Below are positions 18,974-27,500 of a DNA stretch of 33,949 bases, one piece after another. The position numbers were made by a program, and so were the translations under genes. The stretch lies in assembly GCA_013151775.1 (NCBI GenBank), contig JAADHO010000184.1:1-33949 (forward strand), written 5' to 3'. The notes beneath the pieces are model-generated. The model was not told the origin of the DNA. It ran no database searches and saw nothing but the letters and a program-made list of their open reading frames with translations. The number at the start of each line of letters is the position of its first letter. The stretch's first letter is position 1. Origin of the DNA: Deltaproteobacteria bacterium. GTDB lineage: Bacteria; Myxococcota_A; Polyangia; Polyangiales; Houyiibacteriaceae.

Positions 18974-19956
18974 AAATCCGCATCGCCACCCGCAAGAGCA
19001 AGCTCGCCCTCACCCAGACGCGTTGGGTCGCGGCGCGCATCCGCGACGCAGCGCCCGAGGTCGAGGTCGAAGAGGTGCACGTCGTCACCCGCGGCGACGT
19101 GATCCTCGACAAGCCCCTCGCGGCCATCGGCGGCAAGGGCCTGTTCATCAGCGAGGTGGAGGCCATCGTCAGCCGGGGCGAGGCCGACCTCGCGGTCCAC
19201 TCTCTGAAGGACGTCCCCGGCGACACGCCTCTGGCGGAGGGCATGGCCATCGTCTGCGTGCCCAAGCGTGAAGACCCGCGTGACGTGCTGCTGAGCGCGA
19301 CCGGCGCCTCGCTCGCGGACCTGGGGCGCGGCGCGCGCGTGGGCACGACCTCCCTGCGGCGCATGGCGCAGCTGCGCAAGAGCCGGCCCGACCTCGAATT
19401 CGCGACGCTGCGCGGCAACGTCGAGACGCGCCTCGGTCGCCTCGACGAGGGCCGCTACGACGCCATCGTGCTGGCCGCCGCCGGGCTGAAGCGATTGGGC
19501 CTGCTCGAGGGGCGCGGCTACAGCGTGCTCGATCCCGAGACCTGCCTGCCCGCCGTGGGCCAAGGCACTCTGGCCATCGAGGCGCGCATGGACGACGAGC
19601 GCGTGAGAGCGCTCTTGGCGCCGCTGGAACACGCCGAGACGCGCCTGCGCACGGAGGCGGAGCGCGCCATGCTGATCGCCCTCCAAGGCAGCTGCCAGGT
19701 GCCCATCGCTGGTCACGCGCGCATCTCGGACGATGGCATGCGTCTGTGGCTCGAGGGCATGGTCGCGTCGATCGACGGAGAGCAGGTGCTCACGGCGACC
19801 AGCGAGTCCTTCCTGAAGTCTCGCGACGTGGACGCCCGCCGGGCCGAGGCCGCGGCCCTCGGCGAAGAGGTCGCGAAGAACCTGATCGACAAGGGCGCCC
19901 GCGAGCTGATGCGACAGGCCGAGGCCACCATGGCCCGACAGCAGCAGTCGAACTAG
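18970..19956 (+). CDS. hemC: Hydroxymethylbilane synthase (porphobilinogen deaminase)
   Basis: GTG start overlapping hemA stop (GTGA). KIRIATRKSKLALTQTRWVA, DLAVHSLKDVPGD, RGNVETRLGRLDEG, GQGTLAIEAR, LQGSCQVPIAG. Confidence 0.97.
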   Translation: MKIRIATRKSKLALTQTRWVAARIRDAAPEVEVEEVHVVTRGDVILDKPLAAIGGKGLFISEVEAIVSRGEADLAVHSLKDVPGDTPLAEGMAIVCVPKREDPRDVLLSATGASLADLGRGARVGTTSLRRMAQLRKSRPDLEFATLRGNVETRLGRLDEGRYDAIVLAAAGLKRLGLLEGRGYSVLDPETCLPAVGQGTLAIEARMDDERVRALLAPLEHAETRLRTEAERAMLIALQGSCQVPIAGHARISDDGMRLWLEGMVASIDGEQVLTATSESFLKSRDVDARRAEAAALGEEVAKNLIDKGARELMRQAEATMARQQQSN

Positions 19957-19959
19957 GGC

Positions 19960-20334
19960 TCAGTTCGACGCGAGGATGCGTGAGACGCCGAGCTCGGAGT
20001 GGGAGAGCAGGGCGTCGCGGGCGACTCCGCCTCCGATGCTGGCGAGGAAAACGGGCTGGCCGTTCAGGCTGATCGGACGCACGGCGACGTCTCCACCACA
20101 CAGCAGCGGCGGCAGCTTCATGCCCATCAGCGAGTGCACCAACAGAGGCGCGTAGGCGCCGAGCTCTTCACAGACAGCGGAGTCCCCCGCCGACTCCAGA
20201 ATCAAGCCCGCGTCGTCCGCCACGACGACGGCCTCGAGGCCACCCTGCTCGCGGGTGTGCTCGAGTTGATAACGGAGGGCCGTCTGACGCTCCGCGCTGC
20301 GCCTCGTGCGGCGATCTTTCAGGATCCAACTCAT
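19960..20334 (-). CDS. Roadblock/LC7-like small protein
   Basis: 124 aa: GGLEAVVVADDAGLILESAGDSAVCEELGAYAPLLV...VRPISLNGQPVFLASIGG, resembling the roadblock beta-alpha pattern. Confidence 0.55.
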   Translation of the reverse strand: MSWILKDRRTRRSAERQTALRYQLEHTREQGGLEAVVVADDAGLILESAGDSAVCEELGAYAPLLVHSLMGMKLPPLLCGGDVAVRPISLNGQPVFLASIGGGVARDALLSHSELGVSRILASN

Positions 20335-20370
20335 GGGTCATACTCCAATGTGGTCTTGTGTGGGATATGT

Positions 20371-20400
20371 ACTCTATTGTGAGATGAAGCCAGTGGTCAA
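20371..20400 (-). promoter_or_regulatory. Candidate sigma70-type promoter TTGACC-N18-TAGAGT for the roadblock-like gene
   Basis: Minus strand TTGACC (20395-20400), TAGAGT (20371-20376), then GGAG shortly before ATG 20334; locally AT-rich. Confidence 0.65.
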
Positions 20401-20480
20401 AATCGTGGTGCGTTCCGACGGAGCTGGACGCGTCGGGCTCCACTGGCCCCACTCCCTCACGACTGCTAGCGTCGGCGCCC

Positions 20481-21641
20481 ATGAACTTGGCCGAAGTCCT
20501 CGAGGGCCACCGGGTCGTGGTCTGCGTGGGCAGCGGAGGCGTCGGCAAGACCACCACGGCGGCCGCTCTCGCGCTCCGAGCAGCCATGGACGGTCGCCGC
20601 GTGCTCTGCCTGACCATCGATCCGGCGAAGCGCCTCGCCACCTCCCTCGGGCTCGACACGATGACCACCGAGGAGCGCGTGGTGCCGAGTTCACTCTTCG
20701 AAGCGCAGGGACTCGAATGCAGCGGCGAGCTCTCCGCCATGATGCTCGACACCAAGCGCACCTTCGACGAGCTGGTCGAACGCTACGCCTCGAGCCCCAC
20801 TGCACGCGACCGCATCCTGAACAACGACATCTACCGCTACGTCTCCTCGTCCCTCGCGGGCACTCAGGAGTACATGGCGATGGAGAAGCTCCACGCCCTG
20901 CGCCAGGGCGACCACTTCGACCTGATCGTCCTCGACACCCCGCCCACGAGCAACGCCCTCGACTTCCTCGACGCCCCCGAACGCCTCGTGGCCATGATCG
21001 ACTCACCCGCCATGCGCTGGTTCGTGCAGGCCTTCGAGGGCGCGGGCAAGATGTCGTTCAACCTCTTGGGCAAGGGCGCGGCCTTCCTGCTCAAGGGCAT
21101 CTCCCACTTCACGGGCGGAGAGTTCCTGGCCCACATCGCCGAGTTCGTGACCGGACTCAACGAGCTCTTCGGCGGCTTCCGCGAGCGCGCCGCCAAGGTC
21201 TCCGAATCCCTACGCCAAGACGACGTCGCCTTCGTGGTGGTGACCAGCCCGGCGCCGATGGCCGTGCGCGAGGCGATCTTCTTTGCGCGGCATCTGGCGA
21301 ACAGCGGCCTCGCCGACACGGGCTTCGTGATCAACGGCATGCGCCCTCTGCTGCGCGAACCAAGCGCAAACCGAGACGCGCTGCGGGTCGCTCTGGCGCA
21401 GCTCCTGCCCGAAGATGCAAACGTAGATGACGCCCTCACCCGACTCGAGACCGCCCTCGACGACGAGCGCCTGCTCGCCGTAGGCGACCGCATCGAGGCG
21501 GACAGATTGCGCAGTCAGGTGGGGGAAGACAAGCACGTGATCGAGGTGCCCGCCTTCGACGAGGACGTGCACGATCTGGCCGCCCTAGCAGAGCTGGCGC
21601 GCTACTTGGTAGGTGAGCGACGAACGGAGGCCATCTCATGA
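20481..21641 (+). CDS. ArsA/GET3-type anion-transporting ATPase family protein
   Basis: VVVCVGSGGVGKTTTAAALALRAAMDGRRVLCLTIDPAKRLATSLGL (deviant Walker A), DHFDLIVLDTPPTSNALDFLDAP. Confidence 0.9.
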   Translation: MNLAEVLEGHRVVVCVGSGGVGKTTTAAALALRAAMDGRRVLCLTIDPAKRLATSLGLDTMTTEERVVPSSLFEAQGLECSGELSAMMLDTKRTFDELVERYASSPTARDRILNNDIYRYVSSSLAGTQEYMAMEKLHALRQGDHFDLIVLDTPPTSNALDFLDAPERLVAMIDSPAMRWFVQAFEGAGKMSFNLLGKGAAFLLKGISHFTGGEFLAHIAEFVTGLNELFGGFRERAAKVSESLRQDDVAFVVVTSPAPMAVREAIFFARHLANSGLADTGFVINGMRPLLREPSANRDALRVALAQLLPEDANVDDALTRLETALDDERLLAVGDRIEADRLRSQVGEDKHVIEVPAFDEDVHDLAALAELARYLVGERRTEAIS

Positions 21642-23041
21642 CGAAGAAGCTGACGGGCACGGTGGCCTTGGTGCTGGCCGCAGGACACGGCAAGCGCATG
21701 AAGAGCGCGCGACCCAAGGTGCTCCACGAGGTGGCGGGCCGGCCGCTCTACGCCTGGCCCACGCTGGCCGCCCTCGAGGCCGGTGTCGACTCCGTGGTGG
21801 TCGTCGTCGGCTATGGCGCCGAGGCGGTGAAGGCCGACATCGAGGCGCGCTTTCCGGAGCGCGTCAGCACGGCGCTGCAGCCCGACCCACGGGGCACGGG
21901 CGACGCCGTGAAGCGCGGCATGGCGCAGCTGCCCATGGCGGCCGAGCGCGTGCTGATCCTCTACGGCGACTGCCCGATGATCCGGCCCGAAGCGCTGACG
22001 GAGTTGGCGCAGGCGGCGGCGGGCGACGAGCAGCTCGCGCTGCTGACCGCGCGCGTGGACGACCCCGCGGCCTATGGACGCATCCTGCGTGACGCGGACG
22101 GCAAGGTCTCGGCCATTCGCGAAGCCAAGGACTGCTCCGAGGAAGAGGCGCGCGTCGACGAGGTGAACCCGGGGCTCTATCTCGTGGACGCTGCGTTTCT
22201 GCGCGAGTCTTTGGCGCAGCTCGGCACGGACAACGCGCAGGGCGAGATCCTGCTGACGGACGTCGTCGCCATGGCCGCCAAGGCGGGCGGAGTCGCCGAC
22301 GCCGGGGCGGAGATGAGCGAGCTGCTCGGCGTGAACGATCGCGCCGACCTGGCCTTGGCGCAGACACGTATGCGCGAACGCATCGGCCGCGCCCACTGCC
22401 GGCGAGGCGTGGGTCTGGTCGCGCCGGAGCTGACCTTCATCGACGCGAGCTGCGTGCTCGAGCCCGACTGCGTGATCGAGCCCGGCGTGCACCTGCGCGG
22501 CGATACGCGGATCGCGGCGGGCGCACGGATCGGCGCAGGCTGCGTGCTCACGGACGTGATCGTCGACGCGGACGCCAACGTGCTGCCCTACAGCGTGGCG
22601 AGCCAGAGCCACATCGGGCCCAGCGCGAACGTCGGACCCTTCGCGCATCTGCGGCCCGGCAGCGAGCTGCTCGAGGGCGCCAAGGTCGGCAACTTCTGCG
22701 AGACCAAGAAAACGCGCATCGGCAAGGGCTCCAAGGTGAACCACCTCTCCTACGTCGGCGACGGCCTGATCGGCGAGGGCGTGAACATCGGCGCGGGCAC
22801 CATCTTCTGCAACTACGACGGCAAGAACAAGCACCAGACCGTGCTCGAGGACGGCGTCTTCATCGGCAGCGACAGCCAGCTCGTGGCGCCCGTCACCGTC
22901 GGCGCGGGCGCCTACGTGGCGAGCGGCACCACGGTGACGCGGGACGTGCCGGCGGACGCCTTGGCCGTGTCGCGTACGAAGCAGGAGAACAAGGAGGGCT
23001 ACGCCAAGCGCCTGCGCGCGCGCTTCGCCAAGCAGAAGTAG
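21638..23041 (+). CDS. glmU: Bifunctional UDP-GlcNAc pyrophosphorylase / GlcN-1-P N-acetyltransferase
   Basis: LVLAAGHGKRMKSARPKVLHEVAGRPL; left-handed beta-helix repeats; VGNFCETKKTRIGKGSKVNHLSYVGDGLIGEGVNIGAGTIFCNYDGKNKHQT. ATGA overlap with upstream stop. Confidence 0.98.
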   Translation: MTKKLTGTVALVLAAGHGKRMKSARPKVLHEVAGRPLYAWPTLAALEAGVDSVVVVVGYGAEAVKADIEARFPERVSTALQPDPRGTGDAVKRGMAQLPMAAERVLILYGDCPMIRPEALTELAQAAAGDEQLALLTARVDDPAAYGRILRDADGKVSAIREAKDCSEEEARVDEVNPGLYLVDAAFLRESLAQLGTDNAQGEILLTDVVAMAAKAGGVADAGAEMSELLGVNDRADLALAQTRMRERIGRAHCRRGVGLVAPELTFIDASCVLEPDCVIEPGVHLRGDTRIAAGARIGAGCVLTDVIVDADANVLPYSVASQSHIGPSANVGPFAHLRPGSELLEGAKVGNFCETKKTRIGKGSKVNHLSYVGDGLIGEGVNIGAGTIFCNYDGKNKHQTVLEDGVFIGSDSQLVAPVTVGAGAYVASGTTVTRDVPADALAVSRTKQENKEGYAKRLRARFAKQK

Positions 23042-23056
23042 CTCCAGGGTCGTCGG

Positions 23057-23803
23057 TCAGAAGCTGAAGGCGAGCCCGAGACCTCCAGGAGCAGGTCGCA
23101 GACTCAGCTCGTAGCGAGGCCCATCGTCGGGCCCGACGTAGGGCGCGCTGCAGGTGTCTCCGCGATAGCGCTCGAAGTCGCGCACCTGCGCCATGGGCTG
23201 GGAAAGCAGGCGCGGTTCGGTGATGAAGACGCCACCGAGATAGCCGATGGCGGCGCGCCAGGGCGCGTGATAGCGGCGCAGCATGAGCGTGCCCACGACC
23301 ATCGAATACAGCCAGGCTGAGCCGTGAGCGAGCCAGCTGGTGAGGAAGCGCTCCTGGGTGGCGCTGCGCTCGAGCAGGCGTGTGGCGTAGCGCAGCTTCT
23401 GCCTTCGCTGCTCGGGCGTGGCCGCGGCGTGACGCCTCAACCTGCGCGCACCGAAGGCGCCGAGGAAGGGCTGCACGGTCAAGGTCAAGAGCACGAAGGT
23501 GGCCCCCGCTGCGCCGACCGCGCCGTCCACGCGCCCCGCCTCCGAACGCTCCTGTGTGGTGATGATGGTCTCACCCACGGCGAGACCGAGCATCAAGCTC
23601 CAGAAACCCCAATACCAGAGGCGACCGCGACGCTCCGTGCGCTCGAAGCTGCGCTCGATGAAGTGCAGGCGCTCGGTGACCTGCGCGTCGTTCATGTCGT
23701 CGATGCAGGCGTAGGCGTCCTGGGCGTGCGCGACCTGAACCGCAGAGAGCAAGGTCACGAGGGCCACACACGAGGCGATGGCGCGGCAGAGCGCAGGCTT
23801 CAT
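23057..23803 (-). CDS. Hypothetical exported/membrane protein
   Basis: 248 aa, N-terminal signal segment and several hydrophobic stretches; start overlaps the nadE stop (ATGA). Confidence 0.65.
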   Translation of the reverse strand: MKPALCRAIASCVALVTLLSAVQVAHAQDAYACIDDMNDAQVTERLHFIERSFERTERRGRLWYWGFWSLMLGLAVGETIITTQERSEAGRVDGAVGAAGATFVLLTLTVQPFLGAFGARRLRRHAAATPEQRRQKLRYATRLLERSATQERFLTSWLAHGSAWLYSMVVGTLMLRRYHAPWRAAIGYLGGVFITEPRLLSQPMAQVRDFERYRGDTCSAPYVGPDDGPRYELSLRPAPGGLGLAFSF

Positions 23804-25458
23804 GCGCGGTAGCCCTGGGCGATCGGGTAGCGACGTCCGGGCCCGAAGGCCTTCTTGGTCACGATCAGCCCCGGCGGCATCTGCCGGCGCTTGTACTCGT
23901 TGCCGCGCACCAGGCCGACGATGCGGCGAACCATCGGCTCATCGAAGCCGTCCGCGATGATCTCCTCCACGGTGCGATGCTGCTCCACGTGGCGCTCGAG
24001 GATGGCGTCGAGGGTGGCGTAGTCGGGCAGGGAGTCGGAGTCCTTCTGATCCGGGCGCAGCTCCGCGCTCGGCGGCTTGGTCAGCGTGCTCTCGGGGATG
24101 ATCTCGCGGCCCGCCTGGGCGTTGAACTCCCGCGCCACCTCGTAGACGAAGGTCTTGGGCAGATCGCTGATCACGGCGAGGCCGCCGGCCATGTCGCCGT
24201 AGAGCGTGCAGTAGCCGACGGCCAGCTCGCTCTTGTTGCCGGTGGTGAGCAGCAGGAGCCCGAGGCGATTGCTCGCGGCCATCAGCGTGACGCAGCGCAG
24301 GCGCGCCTGAATGTTCTCGAAGGTGACGTCGCCCGGACCCGCCGCACCGAGCGCGTCGAGCTCGGGCGTGAGCGCGTCGAGGCTGGCTTGGAACATGGCG
24401 TCGATGGACACGTCGCGACAACGCATGCCGAGGTTCGCGGCCAAGGTGTGGGCGTCGTCGAGGCTGTGCTGCGACGAGTAGCGCGTGGGCAAGGCGAGGC
24501 CGAGCACATGCTCGGGGCCCAGCGCGCGACAGGCGATGGCGGCCGTCAGGGCCGAGTCGATGCCGCCCGAAAGTCCGAGCACCGCGCCGCTGAAGCCGCA
24601 CTTCGTGGCGTAGTCGCCCACGCCTAGGCGCAGAGCCTCGAGGGCCGCGGCCGCGTCGGACTCCGGGCCCTCGCGCACGACGCCGCCTGTCTCGAGTTCG
24701 ACGACGGCGAGGTCGGGTGCGAAGCGCGAGAGGCGCGCAAGCGTCCGACCGTCGGCGCCGAAGAGCGTGGAGTCACCGTCGAAGACCAGATCGTCGTTGC
24801 CGCCGACTTGATTGACGAAGACCACGGGCCGCGCGACGCGGCGCGCGACCTCGGCGAGCATGGCGGGACGCGCGAGGCGCTTGGACGAGGTGAAGGGAGA
24901 GGCGGAGAGGTTGACCAGGAGATCGACGCCGGCGTCGGCCAGCTCCTGCACGGGATCCAGCGGATAGCGGCGCTGCGCGATGGGCGCGTCCACATCGTTC
25001 CAGATGTCTTCGCAGATGGTCACGCCGACGCGCAGCCCCGCCACCTCGATGGGCTCGCTCGCTTCGCCGGGCGCGAAGTGGCGATCTTCGTCGAAGACGT
25101 CGTAGGTCGGCAGCAGACGCTTGGCGATCACCGCCTCCACGCGACCGCCCCGACACAAGGCCGCCGCGTTGCGCAGGCGTCGACCCAAGACGGGCGCGGA
25201 CTCGTGCACGAAGCCCACGAGGCAGGCCAGCTCAGGGGGCAGCTGAGCCGCCAGCTCGTCCAAGCGCGCGCGCTGATCGCGCACGAAGCTGTGTCGATCG
25301 AGCAGATCCTTCGGTGGGTAGCCGGTCAGGCAGAGCTCGGAGAAGACCGCGAGATCCGCCCCTTCGACCGAAGCGCGCTGCGCCGCCTCGAGGATCAACC
25401 CGGCGTTCCCTTCGAGATCACCCACCGTGGGATCGAGCTGACATAGGGCGACGCGCAT
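23800..25458 (-). CDS. nadE: Glutamine-dependent NAD+ synthetase
   Basis: Nitrilase domain MRVALCQLDPTVGDLEGN...FSELCLTGYPPKDLL, and synthetase domain LGLSGGIDSALTAAIA...LLTTGNKSELAVGYCTLYGDMAGG. Confidence 0.97.
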   Translation of the reverse strand: MRVALCQLDPTVGDLEGNAGLILEAAQRASVEGADLAVFSELCLTGYPPKDLLDRHSFVRDQRARLDELAAQLPPELACLVGFVHESAPVLGRRLRNAAALCRGGRVEAVIAKRLLPTYDVFDEDRHFAPGEASEPIEVAGLRVGVTICEDIWNDVDAPIAQRRYPLDPVQELADAGVDLLVNLSASPFTSSKRLARPAMLAEVARRVARPVVFVNQVGGNDDLVFDGDSTLFGADGRTLARLSRFAPDLAVVELETGGVVREGPESDAAAALEALRLGVGDYATKCGFSGAVLGLSGGIDSALTAAIACRALGPEHVLGLALPTRYSSQHSLDDAHTLAANLGMRCRDVSIDAMFQASLDALTPELDALGAAGPGDVTFENIQARLRCVTLMAASNRLGLLLLTTGNKSELAVGYCTLYGDMAGGLAVISDLPKTFVYEVAREFNAQAGREIIPESTLTKPPSAELRPDQKDSDSLPDYATLDAILERHVEQHRTVEEIIADGFDEPMVRRIVGLVRGNEYKRRQMPPGLIVTKKAFGPGRRYPIAQGYRA

Positions 25459-25466
25459 GGCCGGCG

Positions 25467-25495
25467 AGCCTAAGCGAAAGCGCCGCCGCGGTCGA
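25467..25495 (-). promoter_or_regulatory. Candidate promoter TCGACC-N17-TAGGCT for nadE, ATG 8 nt downstream of the -10
   Basis: Minus strand motif; AGCCTA on plus at 25467-25472. Confidence 0.45.
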
Positions 25496-25558
25496 TGGTC
25501 GGACGCGAGCGATTTGCGGCCTCTTCTTTCGATCGGAGGGTCGTGTCATAGTTCCGGG

Positions 25559-26686
25559 ATGCTCTGCTTGGAGATCGACAATTTTAGGGCTCTCAGGCGA
25601 GTCCGCTGCGCGTTCGACGTGGGCATGACGCTCGTGGTCGCACCGAATGGTGCTGGGAAGACCACATTGCTGAGCACGCCGGAGCTGCTTCGCCACATGG
25701 CGAAGCGGGGTCTGGTGGAGGCGCTCGACCACCACGGAGGTCGCGTCTGCCGGACATGGGATGTGGTCGACGAGGACGTCCGACTCCGAGTGCGGACAGG
25801 TGCCCTCGACTGGGAGCTTCGCTTCTCGAACGAAGGTGAGCAGCTGACTGGACTGCGCGAACAGCTGTGGGTCGATGGGAACGACAAGGCCTTCGCGACT
25901 CAGGGAATCGGGGACACCATCCTGAGAATCGGCGACGAAGCTGCCAGCGTTCTGGGTGGCGGTCCAGCGGCCTTTTCCGCGGCGGAGTTCAAGCTTCCAG
26001 AACACGCCGCCGACTTCCACCGCTTCTGGAACATCCGCTCATATACAGACTTCGACCTCTATGCGCTCAGGGTGCACGGTTCTCCCTATAGCGCGGACAC
26101 GTTCCTGCACCCCACGGGGCGCAACGTGTTCAGCGTGCTCCGAAACTGGCGTGACAAGAGCGTTCACAGGCAGCGTTACCAGCTCGTAGTCGATGGTCTG
26201 CGCAGCGCGTTTCCTCGCTTTCGCGACTTCGAATTCGAGTCCGCAGGTCAGGTGGTGGTCGGAGGCTTCGTCACCGATGCAGGCTTTCAGGCGGAGCCGT
26301 TGCGCACTCAGGCTAACGGAGTGCTCGCGGCCATGCTGCACCTCGTCGCGGTTGGGTCGGTCCCTGACGGCGGCTACGTCGGTCTCGACGAACCCGAGAA
26401 CGCGCTTCACCCTTTCGCCATACGCGCGGTGCTCGAAGCGATCGAGGACTACGCTCAGAAGCACGCAATTTCCGTAGTTGCGTCGACCCACTCACCTGTC
26501 GTACTCGACCATTTTCAACCACGACCGGAGCGCGTCCTCGCGGCTGCGCCAGACTCCGATCGCGGCTTCGTCCCGCTCACGGAATTGGAAGACGAACTCT
26601 ACCTGAACGATTTCGCCCTCGGGCGCATGTACGCACAAGGCGACTACGCAGCGCCACCGGTATCGGCTCCAAATCCATCCGCCTGA
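25559..26686 (+). CDS. AAA/ABC-type ATPase (OLD/RecF-like), candidate defense ATPase
   Basis: MLCLEIDNFRALRRVRCAFDVGMTLVVAPNGAGKTTLL (Walker A), GGYVGLDEPENALHP (Walker B), SVVASTHSPVVLDHF (H-loop). Start trimmed from 25457. Confidence 0.85.
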   Translation: MLCLEIDNFRALRRVRCAFDVGMTLVVAPNGAGKTTLLSTPELLRHMAKRGLVEALDHHGGRVCRTWDVVDEDVRLRVRTGALDWELRFSNEGEQLTGLREQLWVDGNDKAFATQGIGDTILRIGDEAASVLGGGPAAFSAAEFKLPEHAADFHRFWNIRSYTDFDLYALRVHGSPYSADTFLHPTGRNVFSVLRNWRDKSVHRQRYQLVVDGLRSAFPRFRDFEFESAGQVVVGGFVTDAGFQAEPLRTQANGVLAAMLHLVAVGSVPDGGYVGLDEPENALHPFAIRAVLEAIEDYAQKHAISVVASTHSPVVLDHFQPRPERVLAAAPDSDRGFVPLTELEDELYLNDFALGRMYAQGDYAAPPVSAPNPSA

Positions 26687-27483
26687 TGACTCGAATCGAA
26701 CTCTTCGTCACGGGCAGATGCGAGCGCCTCGGGCTGGCCAGCGCGCTGCACCGTGTGTTCCCAACGGGCGACTTCGCCATACACCGGGGTGAAACGCATT
26801 CCTTCACGTCGAGAGCGTTGCGGCCCCCCTTCGGTACACTGCCTCGCGCCGAAGATACTCTGGGTGACATGCTGCGCAGCGTCATGCGCCAGGGGAAGGC
26901 GGATTTTGCGGTGCTCGTCGACGATCTCGAGTTGACCAACATGCGGTGCGGCGCGAACGTCGCGGAGTACTTTCGAACGGCTGCCCACGCGCTAACGGCG
27001 AACCGATCTCAGGCGGCGCAAACACGTCTGCACGAGCGGTGTTCCGTCCACTTCCTCGTGCCGATGTTGGAAGCGTATTTCTTCCGCGACCCCAACGCCC
27101 TGCGAGCCGCTGGCGCCAGCGTCCCAACACCTGCTGATGTGTGCGGGGCGCCTGAAGACTTCCGAACGCGGGACGCCGGGTTTCTGGCACCAGCCGACGT
27201 GACCGGCTCCTGGAAGCGCCCCTTCCGCTGCGCGCATCCCAAGCACTACCTCAGCTACCTGATCGAGAGAGCCTCGTCAGGTGACCGCTATCGCGAAGTC
27301 GAACAGGGCGCCGCGGCGCTGCGAGCGCTCGACTTCCGGAGCTCGCTGGCGGGTCCGTCAACATATCTAGACGCTTTCTTGGAGGACGTCGCCGACATGC
27401 TGAACGTTCCAGCTCCTGGAAGCGCGACGAGATCAGCGGCGCCCACGGCCCGCAGGCCGGGTCGCTTGCTGCGCAATCTCTGA
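26686..27483 (+). CDS. Partner of the AAA ATPase; possible DUF4276/TOPRIM-like protein
   Basis: 265 aa; ATG overlaps ATPase stop (TGATG). MTRIELFVTGRCERLGLASAL, DFAVLVDDLELTN (acidic motif), HFLVPMLEAYFFRDPNALRAAG (E-A-x-x-F-x-D block). The CDS is well supported, the family is a tentative reading. Confidence 0.6.
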   Translation: MTRIELFVTGRCERLGLASALHRVFPTGDFAIHRGETHSFTSRALRPPFGTLPRAEDTLGDMLRSVMRQGKADFAVLVDDLELTNMRCGANVAEYFRTAAHALTANRSQAAQTRLHERCSVHFLVPMLEAYFFRDPNALRAAGASVPTPADVCGAPEDFRTRDAGFLAPADVTGSWKRPFRCAHPKHYLSYLIERASSGDRYREVEQGAAALRALDFRSSLAGPSTYLDAFLEDVADMLNVPAPGSATRSAAPTARRPGRLLRNL

Positions 27484-27500
27484 GCGCTGCCCCCGGACCG

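Noticed and set aside
21602-22834. 410-aa ORF antisense to glmU
   Set aside because: Shadow ORF; GlmU motifs on the plus strand are unambiguous.
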